Assembly (NCBI GenBank): GCA_031289315.1
Contig: JAITPR010000047.1
Coordinates: forward strand, 1 to 54,922
Length of the DNA: 54,922 nt
Source: Clostridiaceae bacterium
GTDB lineage: Bacteria > Bacillota > Clostridia > Christensenellales > CAG-917
Reading direction: 5' to 3'
The notes below the pieces were generated by a model. It saw only the letters and a list, made by a program, of their open reading frames with translations, was not told the DNA's origin and searched no databases. Of the stretch, positions 43,698 to 53,271 are shown one piece after another. Within the stretch, counting starts at the first letter, position 1. Each line of letters starts with the position of its first letter. The position numbers were made by a program, and so were the translations under genes.

Positions 43698-44819
43698 ATG
43701 GGCTTCATTAAAAAACAACTTTTAAAGGTTATCGAGTGGAAGGACCCGACAAACGACGTCATGGTCTACAGGTTTCCCACGGACGACCGCTATGCGGTAA
43801 TGAACGGTTCGCAGCTTATAGTGCGTGAGTCACAGTGCGCTATATTCGTGCTTGAGGGTACCGCGGGAGATGTGTTCGCCCCCGGTCGCTACAAGCTTGA
43901 ATCGTCTAGCTTGCCGCTGCTTACCGTTATAAAAAACTGGAAATATGCCTTTGAAAACCCCTATCAGGGCGAGGTATACTTCATCAATACCAAGCAATTT
44001 ACAGATAGAAAGTGGGGTACTACCAATCCCATAATGATGCGCGATAAGGATTTTGGCGTCATACGCTTACGCGGTTTCGGTACATATTCGTTTGCCGTCG
44101 ACAACCCGCAGGTTTTCATGCGTGAGCTTTTCGGCACCAACAAGCTGTACACGGTGCGCGACATCGAGGAATACTTAAAGAAAATCATCGTTTCGCGCCT
44201 GAGCGACGTCATTGCGGAGTCTAAGGTCGCCGCGCTTGACCTTGCCGCTAAGTACGACGAATTCGGCAAGGCGGCGCGTATTTTCTTGCAAGAGGATTTA
44301 AATAAAATCGGTTTGCAGCTGTCCGCGCTGTACGTAGAAAATCTCTCCTTGCCGCCCGAGGTTGAAAAATCATTGGATACGCGTACTACGTTGGGCGTTT
44401 TGGGCGACAGCATGGACAAGTTTACACAGTATCAGGCGGCATCCGCGTTGCGTGAGGCGGCAAACAACCCTTCCGGCGGTTTGGCGGGTGCAGGTGTCGG
44501 TTTAGGCGCGGGCTTTGCCATGGGCGGCATGATGATGGAAGCTATGCGCGGGGCGGGTGCTCCGAAAGCCGAAGCGCCTGCGGCGGCTAAATGCGTGAAG
44601 TGCGGCGCGGCTATAAAGGAAGGCGCCAAATTCTGTCCCGAGTGCGGCGCCAAACAAGAGGCTGCCGCGTGTCCCGCTTGCGGCAAGCCCGTTAAAGCGG
44701 GGGCAAAGTTTTGTCCCGAATGCGGCACGGCTATATCTGGAAAAAAGAAATGTCCGCATTGCGGTGCTATGATGCCGGAATACGGCAAATTCTGCCCCGA
44801 TTGCGGAAAATCCGTCTAG
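43698..44819 (+). CDS. SPFH-domain protein with three C-terminal zinc ribbons (YdjI-like)
   Basis: A 373-residue cytoplasmic protein. Residues 1-215 form the SPFH/virion-core-protein-like domain seen in B. subtilis YdjI (IEWKDPTNDVMVYRFP, QCAIFVLEG, FGTYSFAV, KIIVSRLSDVIAESK). A Gly/Met-rich hydrophobic linker (about 255-290) follows. The last 75 residues contain three zinc ribbons of the CxxC-CxxC type (CVKCG/CPECG, CPACG/CPECG, CPHCG/CPDCG). GGAGG precedes the ATG. YdjI-type proteins are linked to membrane stress responses; the role here is inferred from family and from the zinc-ribbon membrane protein next to it. Confidence 0.85.
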   Translation: MGFIKKQLLKVIEWKDPTNDVMVYRFPTDDRYAVMNGSQLIVRESQCAIFVLEGTAGDVFAPGRYKLESSSLPLLTVIKNWKYAFENPYQGEVYFINTKQFTDRKWGTTNPIMMRDKDFGVIRLRGFGTYSFAVDNPQVFMRELFGTNKLYTVRDIEEYLKKIIVSRLSDVIAESKVAALDLAAKYDEFGKAARIFLQEDLNKIGLQLSALYVENLSLPPEVEKSLDTRTTLGVLGDSMDKFTQYQAASALREAANNPSGGLAGAGVGLGAGFAMGGMMMEAMRGAGAPKAEAPAAAKCVKCGAAIKEGAKFCPECGAKQEAAACPACGKPVKAGAKFCPECGTAISGKKKCPHCGAMMPEYGKFCPDCGKSV

Positions 44820-44994
44820 ACAATGAAACATGGCTTCCACAATAAAGCAGTACCCACGGTAAACGGTTAAATCATAAAACGCGGCTTGAACGGTTGCGGA
44901 AAAATATTTAAGTTTTTTCGCGGACGGCTTGCCGGAGCGTTTAAAACGACGAAGCGTCGCGGGCAATGTTACCGCATAGATGACAGAGGACAAT

Positions 44995-46062
44995 ATGAGT
45001 ACGGAAGGCAATACGAGTAATGTAGATATTATAAAATGCGAAACCTGCGGAGCGGATTTGGTGTTTGACCCCGGAAAGGGAGTTTTGGCGTGTCCGTATT
45101 GCAGCAACGCCGTAAAAATTGCCGTTGAAGCGTCGCAAGAACGCGATTATTTCGCCTATGAAAATTTCGGCGGTACTGAAAGTTTCGGCATAAATTTCAA
45201 ATGCCCCAACTGTAACGCGGATGTGGTTTTTGAAAAGGAAACCGCGGGGCAATGCCCGTTCTGCGGCGCTACCTGCGTTTTAGAAAAATCGGCAATGCCC
45301 GGCATTAAGCCGGATTCGGTTTTGCCCTTTTCCGTAGACAAAGGCGGTGCGTCGGAGTCCGGTAAAAAGTGGATAAAAAAGCGGTGGTTTGCTCCGTCCG
45401 CGGCTAAAAAAGCATTTTCCATAGACAACATGAACGGCGTATATGCGCCCTGTTTCAGCTTTACCGCGGACACCTTTTCGGATTATCAGGGACGTTTGGG
45501 TGAGCATTACACCGTAATGGTAGGCTCCGGCAAAAACCGTCATCCTGAAACTAGAACAAGATGGTTTACCGTGTCTGGCGTCTATTCGATGCTTTTACGC
45601 GACATAGTTATAGAGTCTAGCAGTCACTTAGACCAAAAGCAGATGGATAAAATCGGTCCCTTTGACATTCCCAATTCCGTCGGCTTCAAGAAGGACTTTT
45701 TGGCGGGTTTTTCCGCCGAACGCCACAACGAGACCATTAAACAGTGCTTCGGTATCGCAAAGCAAAAAATGACTTCGCAAATAAGAGCCGGAATATTAAG
45801 TAAATACCGCTACGATGTGGTAGACTATCTTAACATAAATACTACATACAACACCGTGCGGTTCCGTCATATACTTTTGCCGCTGTGGGTATGCGCCTTT
45901 AGGTTTAAGCAAAAGGTGTTTAACTTTTTTGTGAATGGCAGAACCGGTAAGGCGGCGGGTAAATATCCGATTTCGCCGGTACGCGTAGCTTTCGCGGTTA
46001 TCGGCGGCTTAGCGGTTGTGGCGGGTGCAGTCTTCCTCATTCTTAAAATGATGGCAAGCTAA
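44995..46062 (+). CDS. Zinc-ribbon protein with C-terminal membrane anchor
   Basis: A 355-residue protein. The N-terminus has two zinc ribbons, CETCG/CPYC near 12-33 and CPNC/CPFCG near 65-87. The middle (about 110-310) is a beta-rich domain typical of TFIIB-zinc-ribbon-annotated YdjH-like proteins. The last 25 residues form one hydrophobic helix that should anchor it in the membrane. AGAGG five bases upstream favours the ATG at 44995 over the one at 44980. It lies downstream of the SPFH gene in the same orientation, like the ydjH-ydjI pair of Bacillus, and probably works with it. Confidence 0.75.
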   Translation: MSTEGNTSNVDIIKCETCGADLVFDPGKGVLACPYCSNAVKIAVEASQERDYFAYENFGGTESFGINFKCPNCNADVVFEKETAGQCPFCGATCVLEKSAMPGIKPDSVLPFSVDKGGASESGKKWIKKRWFAPSAAKKAFSIDNMNGVYAPCFSFTADTFSDYQGRLGEHYTVMVGSGKNRHPETRTRWFTVSGVYSMLLRDIVIESSSHLDQKQMDKIGPFDIPNSVGFKKDFLAGFSAERHNETIKQCFGIAKQKMTSQIRAGILSKYRYDVVDYLNINTTYNTVRFRHILLPLWVCAFRFKQKVFNFFVNGRTGKAAGKYPISPVRVAFAVIGGLAVVAGAVFLILKMMAS

Positions 46063-46282
46063 CAACGCGGAAAAGCACCTAACGCCGGCATCTAAATTTA
46101 GGTGATAGGCTATAGTCTTAAAACGCCGATAATCCGAATACGTCGATAATCCGGCTTAAATAACAAAAAATAGGCTTTCGTCCTAAAATAACGATAAGCC
46201 GATCCTTACGGGCGCGGACACGTGCCTATAAAAACAAAAATAAAAATATAAAACGCCGAACGGGCGCAAAAGGAGAAAGTAA

Positions 46283-46483
46283 ATGAAAGTAAACAAGGAA
46301 ATGTTGATTGCGGAAGTATTGGAAAACGCGAAAGATATCGACGGAGTTATAGGGGAGCTTACCGCTATGGGAATGCATTGCTTACATTGCGCACTTGCTC
46401 ATGAAGAAACCTTAGAACAGGCGGCGGCGGCACACGGCAAGAGCGTTGATGACGTAGTTGCCAAAATAAACAAATATTGCTAA
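46283..46483 (+). CDS. DUF1858-domain protein
   Basis: A 66-residue protein consisting of a single DUF1858 (ScdA/hybrid-cluster-associated) domain. The conserved pattern GMHCLHCALAHEETLEQAA near 30-48 has a CxxC pair. Such proteins occur in anaerobes and are thought to handle iron-sulphur clusters or nitrosative stress. AGGAG precedes the ATG. It lies 31 bp before the XRE-cupin regulator and may be in its operon. The 220 bp upstream hold no recognisable site. Confidence 0.88.
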   Translation: MKVNKEMLIAEVLENAKDIDGVIGELTAMGMHCLHCALAHEETLEQAAAAHGKSVDDVVAKINKYC

Positions 46484-46513
46484 ACGCGTGCGCGCCGATT
46501 ATATGGGTATATT

Positions 46514-47056
46514 ATGAGCGACAACCGTCTTATCGCAAGCAAGCTTTATGAGTTGAGGACTTTTTCGGACGTGTCCGTTGAGGACGTTGCGGAAAAACTC
46601 GGTATCACCGCGGACGAATACGCGGCGTACGAGTCCGGCAAACGCGAGGTTCCGATAAACGTCATCTACAAATTCGCCGACATCATGGACACGGAAGCCG
46701 TGTATATCACCACGGGAAAGCTTCCCGCAAAGTCCGAAGTGGCGTTGGTCTACGACGGCAAGGGTGTTAAAACGGAGCGTTATCCGGGGTATTCTTTTAC
46801 CGTGTTAGCGGGAGAATTCAAGGGACGCACCATGAACCCGATGCTAGTGGAAATAGATGAAAACGAGCGTCCGGAGTTGGTTTGCCACGGCGGACAGGAA
46901 TTTAACTATGTGTTGGAGGGGGCGCTTCGAGTACATATTGGAGATAAGGACTATTATCTTCGTACGGGCGACAGTATTTTCTTCAACCCGTCGGAGCCTC
47001 ACGCGCAAATGGCTATGGGCGGTAAGGCGCGCTTTTTAACGGTAATAACAGAATAG
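46514..47056 (+). CDS. XRE-family regulator with C-terminal cupin domain
   Basis: A 180-residue regulator. Residues 5-62 form an XRE helix-turn-helix (LRTFSDVSVEDVAEKLGIT, YAAYESGKREVPI). Residues 105-178 form a cupin (CHGGQEFNYVLEGALRVHIG, TGDSIFFNPSEPHAQM) that should bind a small molecule or metal. This two-domain type often controls amino acid, polyamine or sugar genes. No target is obvious. The end of the gene and its stop codon lie in a 74-bp tandem duplication. Confidence 0.88.
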   Translation: MSDNRLIASKLYELRTFSDVSVEDVAEKLGITADEYAAYESGKREVPINVIYKFADIMDTEAVYITTGKLPAKSEVALVYDGKGVKTERYPGYSFTVLAGEFKGRTMNPMLVEIDENERPELVCHGGQEFNYVLEGALRVHIGDKDYYLRTGDSIFFNPSEPHAQMAMGGKARFLTVITE

Positions 47057-47190
47057 ACTTCGCGTTCATATCGGTACACCCGATATAATATGAAACCTGC
47101 GGTTACGGCGTTTAACTGTAACAACCGAATAGGCTCCGTCCATATCGGGTACGCCCGGCATAATATGAAACGGGTCGGCGGTTACGGCGT
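47042..47190. repeat. 74-bp tandem duplication with palindromic core
   Basis: Two diverged copies (about 47042-47115 and 47116-47190) share GTAAnAAC, GAATAG, CATATCGG, TAATATGAAAC and GCGGTTACGGCGT in order. Copy 1 contains the stop codon of the XRE-cupin gene and the inverted repeat ATATCGG..CCGATAT. It could be an operator pair or a duplicated terminator-like stem without T-run. The rest of 47191-47476 holds only repeat copy E. Confidence 0.6.
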
Positions 47191-47324
47191 AAGCGCGCAA
47201 GGGAAATTCTGTTTTTTTGTACGCGTCCTTTTGTCCGCACTCTGAAAAATCGAATAAGTTTGTAATGCGCGCGGATAATCTTTCGAAGTTATTAAGGGTT
47301 ACTCGCGCGCATTCGCATATTAAG

Positions 47325-47394
47325 GGTGTGGACAATCCGCGGTGACGACTTGCCTGCCAAAAAAATCTTTTGTCCCTGCGAATTGTCCCCACCT
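47325..47394. repeat. Short MITE-like palindromic repeat, copy E, with 9-bp target-site duplication
   Basis: A 70-bp copy from GGTGTGGACAATCCGCGG to GCGAATTGTCCCCACCT. CATATTAAG occurs exactly on both sides (47316-47324 and 47395-47403), the clearest sign that the family moves by transposition. It lies 82 bp upstream of the ECF S-component gene. Confidence 0.85.
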
Positions 47395-47476
47395 CATATT
47401 AAGCAAATAACGGGGAGTCAATGCAAAATATCAAGCGAATGCGGATATTTAGCGGCTCCTCCCGGAGAAAAATAAA

Positions 47477-48280
47477 GTGTCTGTAAACAGAATAAAAACA
47501 AGGGCAAAAGATGTTGCATTGCTGGGAATTTTTGCCGCGCTCATGCTGATTTTCATGTTTATACCGTCAATCGGCGTTGTGGAAGTGGCGTTAGCGCTAA
47601 TTCCAATATTGATATTGGCGGAGGTAAAGGGCGTCAAATTAGGCGTTATTTTAAGCACGGCTTTTGGTTTGGCAAGCCTTATAGTATCGTTCACAATATC
47701 GCCGTCGCCGCTTAGATTTGCCTTCCAAAACCCCATGATTTCCGTGGTACCGCGTATTTTTGTCGGGCTTGTCGCCGCGCTTTCCTATAAGGCGTTCTCC
47801 AAGCTTTTAAAGAGCCGCCGCCCGTACCTTAACGACATGCTGGCGTCTTATTTTGCGTCCGTCCTTGCGGTGCTTACCAACACCGTTTTGGTACTGGGCA
47901 TGATGTTGGCTTTCTACAATAATCGCGCGGTCGCGTCCGAAAGCACGGAATTCGTGCTTAACTTCAAGTGGCTTCTCATGACGGTGGTGTCCATAAATAC
48001 GCTTATAGAGGTTATTATTATGCCGCTTGCGTGCGCGCCGGTGGTAGCGGCTTTAAAACGCTCCGTAAGTAGGCATGCGCCGGTTCTTGCCGCGGCAAAC
48101 GCAAATGACGATGTCCGTATCGAAAGCGTTCCCACGACAGCAGAGGACGTTACCGCAGAGCCGGAGAGCGTTCCCACTACGGCGGAAGACATTTCCACGG
48201 AGCCGAAAGGCGGTTTCACGAAAAACATTGCAACGGAAAACGTGAATACGGAGAGCGTAAATATCGCAAAAACGGAATAA
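47477..48280 (+). CDS. ECF transporter S component
   Basis: A 267-residue membrane protein with five or six hydrophobic segments over residues 12-195, typical of substrate-binding S components of energy-coupling factor transporters. The ligand is unknown and no riboswitch is seen upstream. The last 70 residues form a hydrophilic Thr/Glu-rich tail with a tandem unit (SVPTTAEDVTAEPE, SVPTTAEDISTEPK), unusual for the family. It starts at GTG with GGAG nine bases upstream. No A1, A2 or T component is in the window; they are probably encoded elsewhere. Confidence 0.8.
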   Translation: MSVNRIKTRAKDVALLGIFAALMLIFMFIPSIGVVEVALALIPILILAEVKGVKLGVILSTAFGLASLIVSFTISPSPLRFAFQNPMISVVPRIFVGLVAALSYKAFSKLLKSRRPYLNDMLASYFASVLAVLTNTVLVLGMMLAFYNNRAVASESTEFVLNFKWLLMTVVSINTLIEVIIMPLACAPVVAALKRSVSRHAPVLAAANANDDVRIESVPTTAEDVTAEPESVPTTAEDISTEPKGGFTKNIATENVNTESVNIAKTE

Positions 48281-48380
48281 GTGTTGTGCAATCAACCCGG
48301 CAAAGGCGGTCGCATTTTGCCGCAGTTTGAAAAAACTTTGAAAAAACTTTAAAAATGTTTATTTATCCACGGTTATTTGC

Positions 48381-48409
48381 TTGTTAAAAACCGCTGAAAA
48401 GTGTAATAT
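48381..48409 (+). promoter_or_regulatory. Sigma-A-type promoter of the GAPDH gene
   Basis: TTGTTA (48381-48386), a 17-bp spacer and TAATAT (48404-48409). The start would be near 48416, about 95 nt before the ATG at 48512. Confidence 0.5.
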
Positions 48410-48493
48410 ATTTACGGCTTGAAAAACGTGTCCCGCCCTTAAGCGGTCACGCGAATTTTAAGGTTAAAATAAACCAATATTGTTAAACAATAA

Positions 48494-49531
<1,038 letters not shown>

Positions 49532-49654
49532 TTACACCGGCATCTAACGCGTGATAAACGGACTTCTTCCGAAACCGACGTGATTCCCTTGCCATTCGGC
49601 TTTGGGGTTATGCAGGCATCGGAATAAATCTATCAATAAAAAATCGCAAAGCAC

Positions 49655-49688
49655 GCGGGCTTGACGGAGGTTAAGCCCGCGCCTTTTG
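49655..49688 (+). terminator. Terminator between gapA and the tRNA gene
   Basis: GCGGGCTT (49655-49662) pairs with AAGCCCGC (49673-49680), followed by GCCTTTTG. It lies only 16 bp before the tRNA. Confidence 0.65.
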
Positions 49689-49695
49689 TATATAT

Positions 49696-49772
49696 GCACC
49701 CATAGCCCAGTTGGATAGAGCGTCAGATTCCGATTCTGAAGGTCACAGGTTCGAGCCCTGTTGGGTGCGCCA
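49696..49772 (+). tRNA. tRNA-Arg (anticodon CCG)
   Basis: A full 77-base cloverleaf. The acceptor stem pairs GCACCCA with TGGGTGC, the D arm is GCCCAGTTGGATAGAGC, the anticodon stem TCAGA/TCTGA encloses loop TTCCGAT with anticodon CCG, and the T arm has GGTTCGAGCC. CCA is encoded. It reads CGG codons. An open minus-strand frame across it (49544-49837) is an artefact. Confidence 0.95.
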
Positions 49773-49784
49773 GTTGGGATAGCT

Positions 49785-49822
49785 AAATAGCACTTGTCAA
49801 TTAAGACGGGTGCTATTTTTCT
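49785..49822 (+). terminator. Terminator after tRNA-Arg
   Basis: AAATAGCAC (49785-49793) pairs exactly with GTGCTATTT (49810-49818), followed by TTCT. It probably ends the tRNA transcript. Confidence 0.75.
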
Positions 49823-49841
49823 ATCGCCGTTGTCCAATCGA

Positions 49842-49890
49842 GCATGGACAACCCGCGGCGACGACGTGCCTGCCCCAAAAATCGACTCAA
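49842..49890. repeat. Truncated MITE-like repeat, copy H
   Basis: Only the left arm remains (GAGCATGGACAACCCGCGG, then CGACGACGTGCCTGCC). The following 49891-50427 is AT-rich and gene-free except for a candidate promoter. It contains a few short A/T hairpins such as AAATAAAATTATTT near 50094. Confidence 0.6.
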
Positions 49891-50123
49891 TTAAATTATG
49901 GTTAATAAAAGCTACAATCTATCTATAGCTCGTAAAAATTGTTGAAAAGTTGTTTAAATTGTAGAAGCGCCATAGGTGTGACAGTCTAGAACCGCCGCCT
50001 CTATTGCGTGAAGTCTTTTACGTCTTCGGCGTCCACGCTTTGGAAAAAAAGCCCACGCACGCGCTACAACTCCGCGCACACGCTTTTCTAAGAAATAAAA
50101 TTATTTCTCAAAGAAAAAAGTAC

Positions 50124-50152
50124 TTGCATTATAGCGATTTTGTTGTTATACT
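50124..50152 (+). promoter_or_regulatory. Candidate promoter of the TerY-P-like triad
   Basis: TTGCAT (50124-50129), a 17-bp spacer and TATACT (50147-50152). A start near 50159 gives a leader of about 270 nt before the VWA gene. A TTGACA at 50303-50308 has no matching -10 at normal spacing. Confidence 0.45.
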
Positions 50153-50427
50153 TAGTGTGTTGAAATTTCCCATTGTGAAGATTGGTAAATTTTAAAGTGT
50201 TGAAGTCTACGGCGGTCTATTTACGCGCGCAAGAAAGCTTCGAAGAGCGCTACGAAGAGGTGAAGTCTAAGCTTAGTGTCAAATCGGGGGTGTGGTAAAA
50301 AATTGACAAAAAAGGGCTAAGGCGTCGAGCCGATACAACTTTTGTAGCACAGATTATTATAAGTAAATCAATGTTTATTAATCGTGAATGATAATAAGCA
50401 TAAGAAAAACGCAAGGAGATAAGCAAA

Positions 50428-51105
50428 ATGGAAGGAGTACAAAGTTTTAAGCTACATATCATATTCGTCATTGACGTATCCGGTTCAATGCATGGAACGC
50501 GTATTACGCAAGTAAACACGGCAATGCCGGATTTAAAAGACGAGTTGTTAGATGTCGCTAAGGGTCTGAACACAAAGGTGATTTTACGCATCTTGAAATT
50601 CAGCGACACAAACCAATGGGTAATAGGCGATCAGATGCAAGGTCAAACCTTAGACGAGCATTTCACGTGGACGGATTTAAGTGCGGGCGGCGGTACCAAG
50701 ACCGCCGATGCGTTAAAAGAGGTATCTGCCGCGCTTAACGTGGAAAATATGGGTGCACGCTCATACAAGCCGATAGTTATTTTGATAACAGACGGTGCGT
50801 CGGGGCAAGATATTACGGCGGTAACCGAGGAACTTAAAAACAAGTTCAAGGGTAGCGACTTATCCAAACCCGAAAAGGTGTTGAGGGTTGCAATCGGCGT
50901 GCAAGACGCCGACGAGGATCAATTAAGAAAATTCGCGACGGTCGGAGTTGTCGACGGAAAAGACAATTCCCCGTTTGTCTTCCAAGTTCAGAATGCGAAT
51001 GACTTATCCAAGGTCATAAAGAAGGTTTCCGTAGCTTCTCTTCATGCATCGATAGGAAAGAATGCAGGCGGAAATCAGCCCGTGATAAACGTAGACATGA
51101 TTTAG
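50428..51105 (+). CDS. TerY-like von Willebrand factor A domain protein
   Basis: A 225-residue cytoplasmic VWA protein. The MIDAS metal site has D16, S18 and S20 (DVSGS), a threonine in GGGTKTADAL near 92-101 and ITDGAS near 117-122. The domain fills almost the whole protein. AAGGAGATAAG precedes the ATG. TerY-like VWA proteins occur with a PP2C phosphatase and a protein kinase in the TerY-P triad described by Anantharaman, Iyer and Aravind, and the next two genes are exactly these. The function proposed for such triads is phosphorylation-controlled stress signalling; the actual target is unknown. Confidence 0.88.
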   Translation: MEGVQSFKLHIIFVIDVSGSMHGTRITQVNTAMPDLKDELLDVAKGLNTKVILRILKFSDTNQWVIGDQMQGQTLDEHFTWTDLSAGGGTKTADALKEVSAALNVENMGARSYKPIVILITDGASGQDITAVTEELKNKFKGSDLSKPEKVLRVAIGVQDADEDQLRKFATVGVVDGKDNSPFVFQVQNANDLSKVIKKVSVASLHASIGKNAGGNQPVINVDMI

Positions 51106-51142
51106 TGCATGTGACGATTTGTTTGCGTAATTCAAAAAATGG

Positions 51143-51178
51143 CAAAGCGGTGTGGAGATAAATCCCCCCACCGCTTTG
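51143..51178 (+). terminator. Hairpin between the VWA and phosphatase genes
   Basis: CAAAGCGGTG (51143-51152) pairs exactly with CACCGCTTTG (51169-51178); TCATTATAAAA follows. It may terminate or attenuate transcription after the VWA gene, so that the kinase and phosphatase are made at a lower or separate level. Confidence 0.55.
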
Positions 51179-51297
51179 TCATTATAAAAAACGGCTCAAT
51201 TTTCATAATATGCTGTTTTTTGCCCCCTCAACATTTATTGTATAGCCTAAAAAACAAGCTTTCTCAAAGCAATTATTTAACGGAGGAGAGAAAGACA

Positions 51298-53271
51298 ATG
51301 AAAATAAATAAAAAAAATGGTGACCTAGACCCTACACCGCCAGAGGAGCAAATCAGAAATGTCGTTAAAACATATAATAACGACGATATTTTTGCCGCAT
51401 GTAAGAAGGGTCCTAGAAAGAAAATTTGTCAAGATGCGGTGGGAATGGCCGCGTGGATAAAAAAGGGTGACTCTGCGGAAGCGAAAATTTTGGGTCATAA
51501 TTTTGGTGCCGGACTATATCCGTTTCACCCCAAAATTGAAGGCGGTGTAGACGGGGTAAGGGTTGCAGTTGTCGCCGACGGACACGGTAATGCGCTATAT
51601 CATCCGTACAGTGATATAGGGGCTTTTCTCGCATGTAGGGTTGTTCTGAAAGTGTTTGCCGAATCGTATAAAGAAAGTGATGAACAATGGTTTTTGGCGA
51701 GCAAATTTAAAAAAGAAATAGTGAAACGTTGGCGCCACCATATTCTTTATGAGGTACTACACTCCAAAAACCTCCAAATAGACAGCTCACTGTCCGAGGA
51801 CGAGATCATGCTTAAATTCGGAACGACGGTGCTTTTTGCGCTTGTTGACAGAGAAAGAATTTTTGTGGGGCAAATCGGTGACGGAGCCATTCTACTATTT
51901 AATTCGGAGGCGGACAGCGAAGTTTTCAAGATGAGCGACCCTAAGCTTTCGTCCGCAACGGACTCATTATGCGACCCACTTGCCGCCGATTATATATTTA
52001 CTGGTGTCTATAAAAAGAAGCAGTATTCCCATGTGTTGTTGGCGACCGACGGACCGTACGACGTATTTGAGGGCGACGAACAGAATAAGTATTTCGCGCG
52101 TTATGCGGCGGAGTTGTTGCAAAATCTGAATGAAGAAACGCCGGAAGATTTCCAAAAAAGATTAGACGAGTTTTGCTATCAAGACGGACATCTATGTCAA
52201 GAGACGTTGGACGATTGTTCGATAGCATTAATCGTAACCGATACCGATAAAAACAATCCGTCCAAAATAGACACATTGACGGCGCAGCTTAATGAAACGA
52301 AGTCCGTCCTTCAATCGACCGAAAAGTCCGAAACGGAGTCTACGTCACAATTGTCCGAACAGCTTCAAACTGTATCGGTATTTAGGAAAATGCCGCGTAT
52401 TTCGCTGTATAAGACCGATGAGAGCGACAAGTTAAGGGTATTCGTCGATTCACCGGACACGAACGAACAAAGCGAGCAGACCGATAACAGTGTGAATAAA
52501 ATTTGTGCCTCTTTAGAAGACGTAAAACCGCTATTCAAAGACGGGGATGGATTATATGAGATTGAGGACGGCTTTCAATTGCTTGACTACTACCGTCACA
52601 CCAACTCGTTTCCGCCTGAGCTAGCCTCTAGATTTGCCGGAAATCTTAAGCAATTGACGGATCAGTTTGATGTTCACGGGTTACACACAACGAAGGCTTT
52701 TTGGCAGGCGTTGCTTGTAAATTCCAAAGGAGGGATACGTTTTTTCGGCGATTTAATAGAAGCCTCTAAAGGCGGTAAGGTCGCGGCATCAAAAGAGTTG
52801 GATAGCTTTCTTAGCACCTTAGGTTTAGTGCGGGTTTGTAAGGTTACGCGGAAATTTATTGCGGGCGCAAGTGAATCCGATAAGAATAAGGCGATAAGCG
52901 ATGACGGAGAACAAGCCGCACCTTCCAGTAAAACGATTACGGTCGACGAAAAATGTTATGAGCCGCTTTATCTATATAGTAAGCGGAACGTGAGTTTGGA
53001 TTTATCCAAGGTGTTTGACGATAACATATTCGGTCATATAATTAATTGTGCTCTCTTTTTCAACAATTCGCGTTGGGGATTGACCAATACGGGAGATAGT
53101 ACGTGGGCTATGTTTGAGCTTGATAAAGGCGCGGAAAGCGAGAGTGAAAAAGAGGTATCCGTGCCTAAAGGCAAGGCCATGCAAATCACTGACGGTAGAC
53201 ATATAGAGGTTCAAAGTATCAATTTTAACAAAGGCAAATACAAAATAGGCTTTCAGGAGGTAGTAGAATGA
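51298..53271 (+). CDS. PP2C-family protein phosphatase with extra C-terminal domains
   Basis: A 657-residue protein. Residues 25-320 are a complete PP2C domain with metal ligands D46 (CQDAVG) and D94 (DGHG at 94-97), GDG at 194-196, TDG at 251-253 and DDCS at about 305-308. A Ser/Thr/Glu-rich linker follows (320-360), then an unrecognised region (about 365-590). The last 65 residues (WGLTNTGDSTW ... GKYKIGF) resemble the C-terminus of the neighbouring kinase. GGAGGAG precedes the ATG at 51298; an in-frame start at 51139 lies in the hairpin and is rejected. It overlaps the kinase gene by 4 bp, so kinase and phosphatase are made together. Confidence 0.88.
   Translation: MKINKKNGDLDPTPPEEQIRNVVKTYNNDDIFAACKKGPRKKICQDAVGMAAWIKKGDSAEAKILGHNFGAGLYPFHPKIEGGVDGVRVAVVADGHGNALYHPYSDIGAFLACRVVLKVFAESYKESDEQWFLASKFKKEIVKRWRHHILYEVLHSKNLQIDSSLSEDEIMLKFGTTVLFALVDRERIFVGQIGDGAILLFNSEADSEVFKMSDPKLSSATDSLCDPLAADYIFTGVYKKKQYSHVLLATDGPYDVFEGDEQNKYFARYAAELLQNLNEETPEDFQKRLDEFCYQDGHLCQETLDDCSIALIVTDTDKNNPSKIDTLTAQLNETKSVLQSTEKSETESTSQLSEQLQTVSVFRKMPRISLYKTDESDKLRVFVDSPDTNEQSEQTDNSVNKICASLEDVKPLFKDGDGLYEIEDGFQLLDYYRHTNSFPPELASRFAGNLKQLTDQFDVHGLHTTKAFWQALLVNSKGGIRFFGDLIEASKGGKVAASKELDSFLSTLGLVRVCKVTRKFIAGASESDKNKAISDDGEQAAPSSKTITVDEKCYEPLYLYSKRNVSLDLSKVFDDNIFGHIINCALFFNNSRWGLTNTGDSTWAMFELDKGAESESEKEVSVPKGKAMQITDGRHIEVQSINFNKGKYKIGFQEVVE

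Noticed and set aside
49544..49837. Minus-strand 97-codon frame across tRNA-Arg
   Set aside because: It reads through a clear tRNA gene and two terminators, a well-known false gene type.
49773..50427. An integrase-bearing genomic island inserted at tRNA-Arg
   Set aside because: No integrase and no duplicated tRNA 3-prime end are visible in the window; the triad's placement beside the tRNA is only suggestive.
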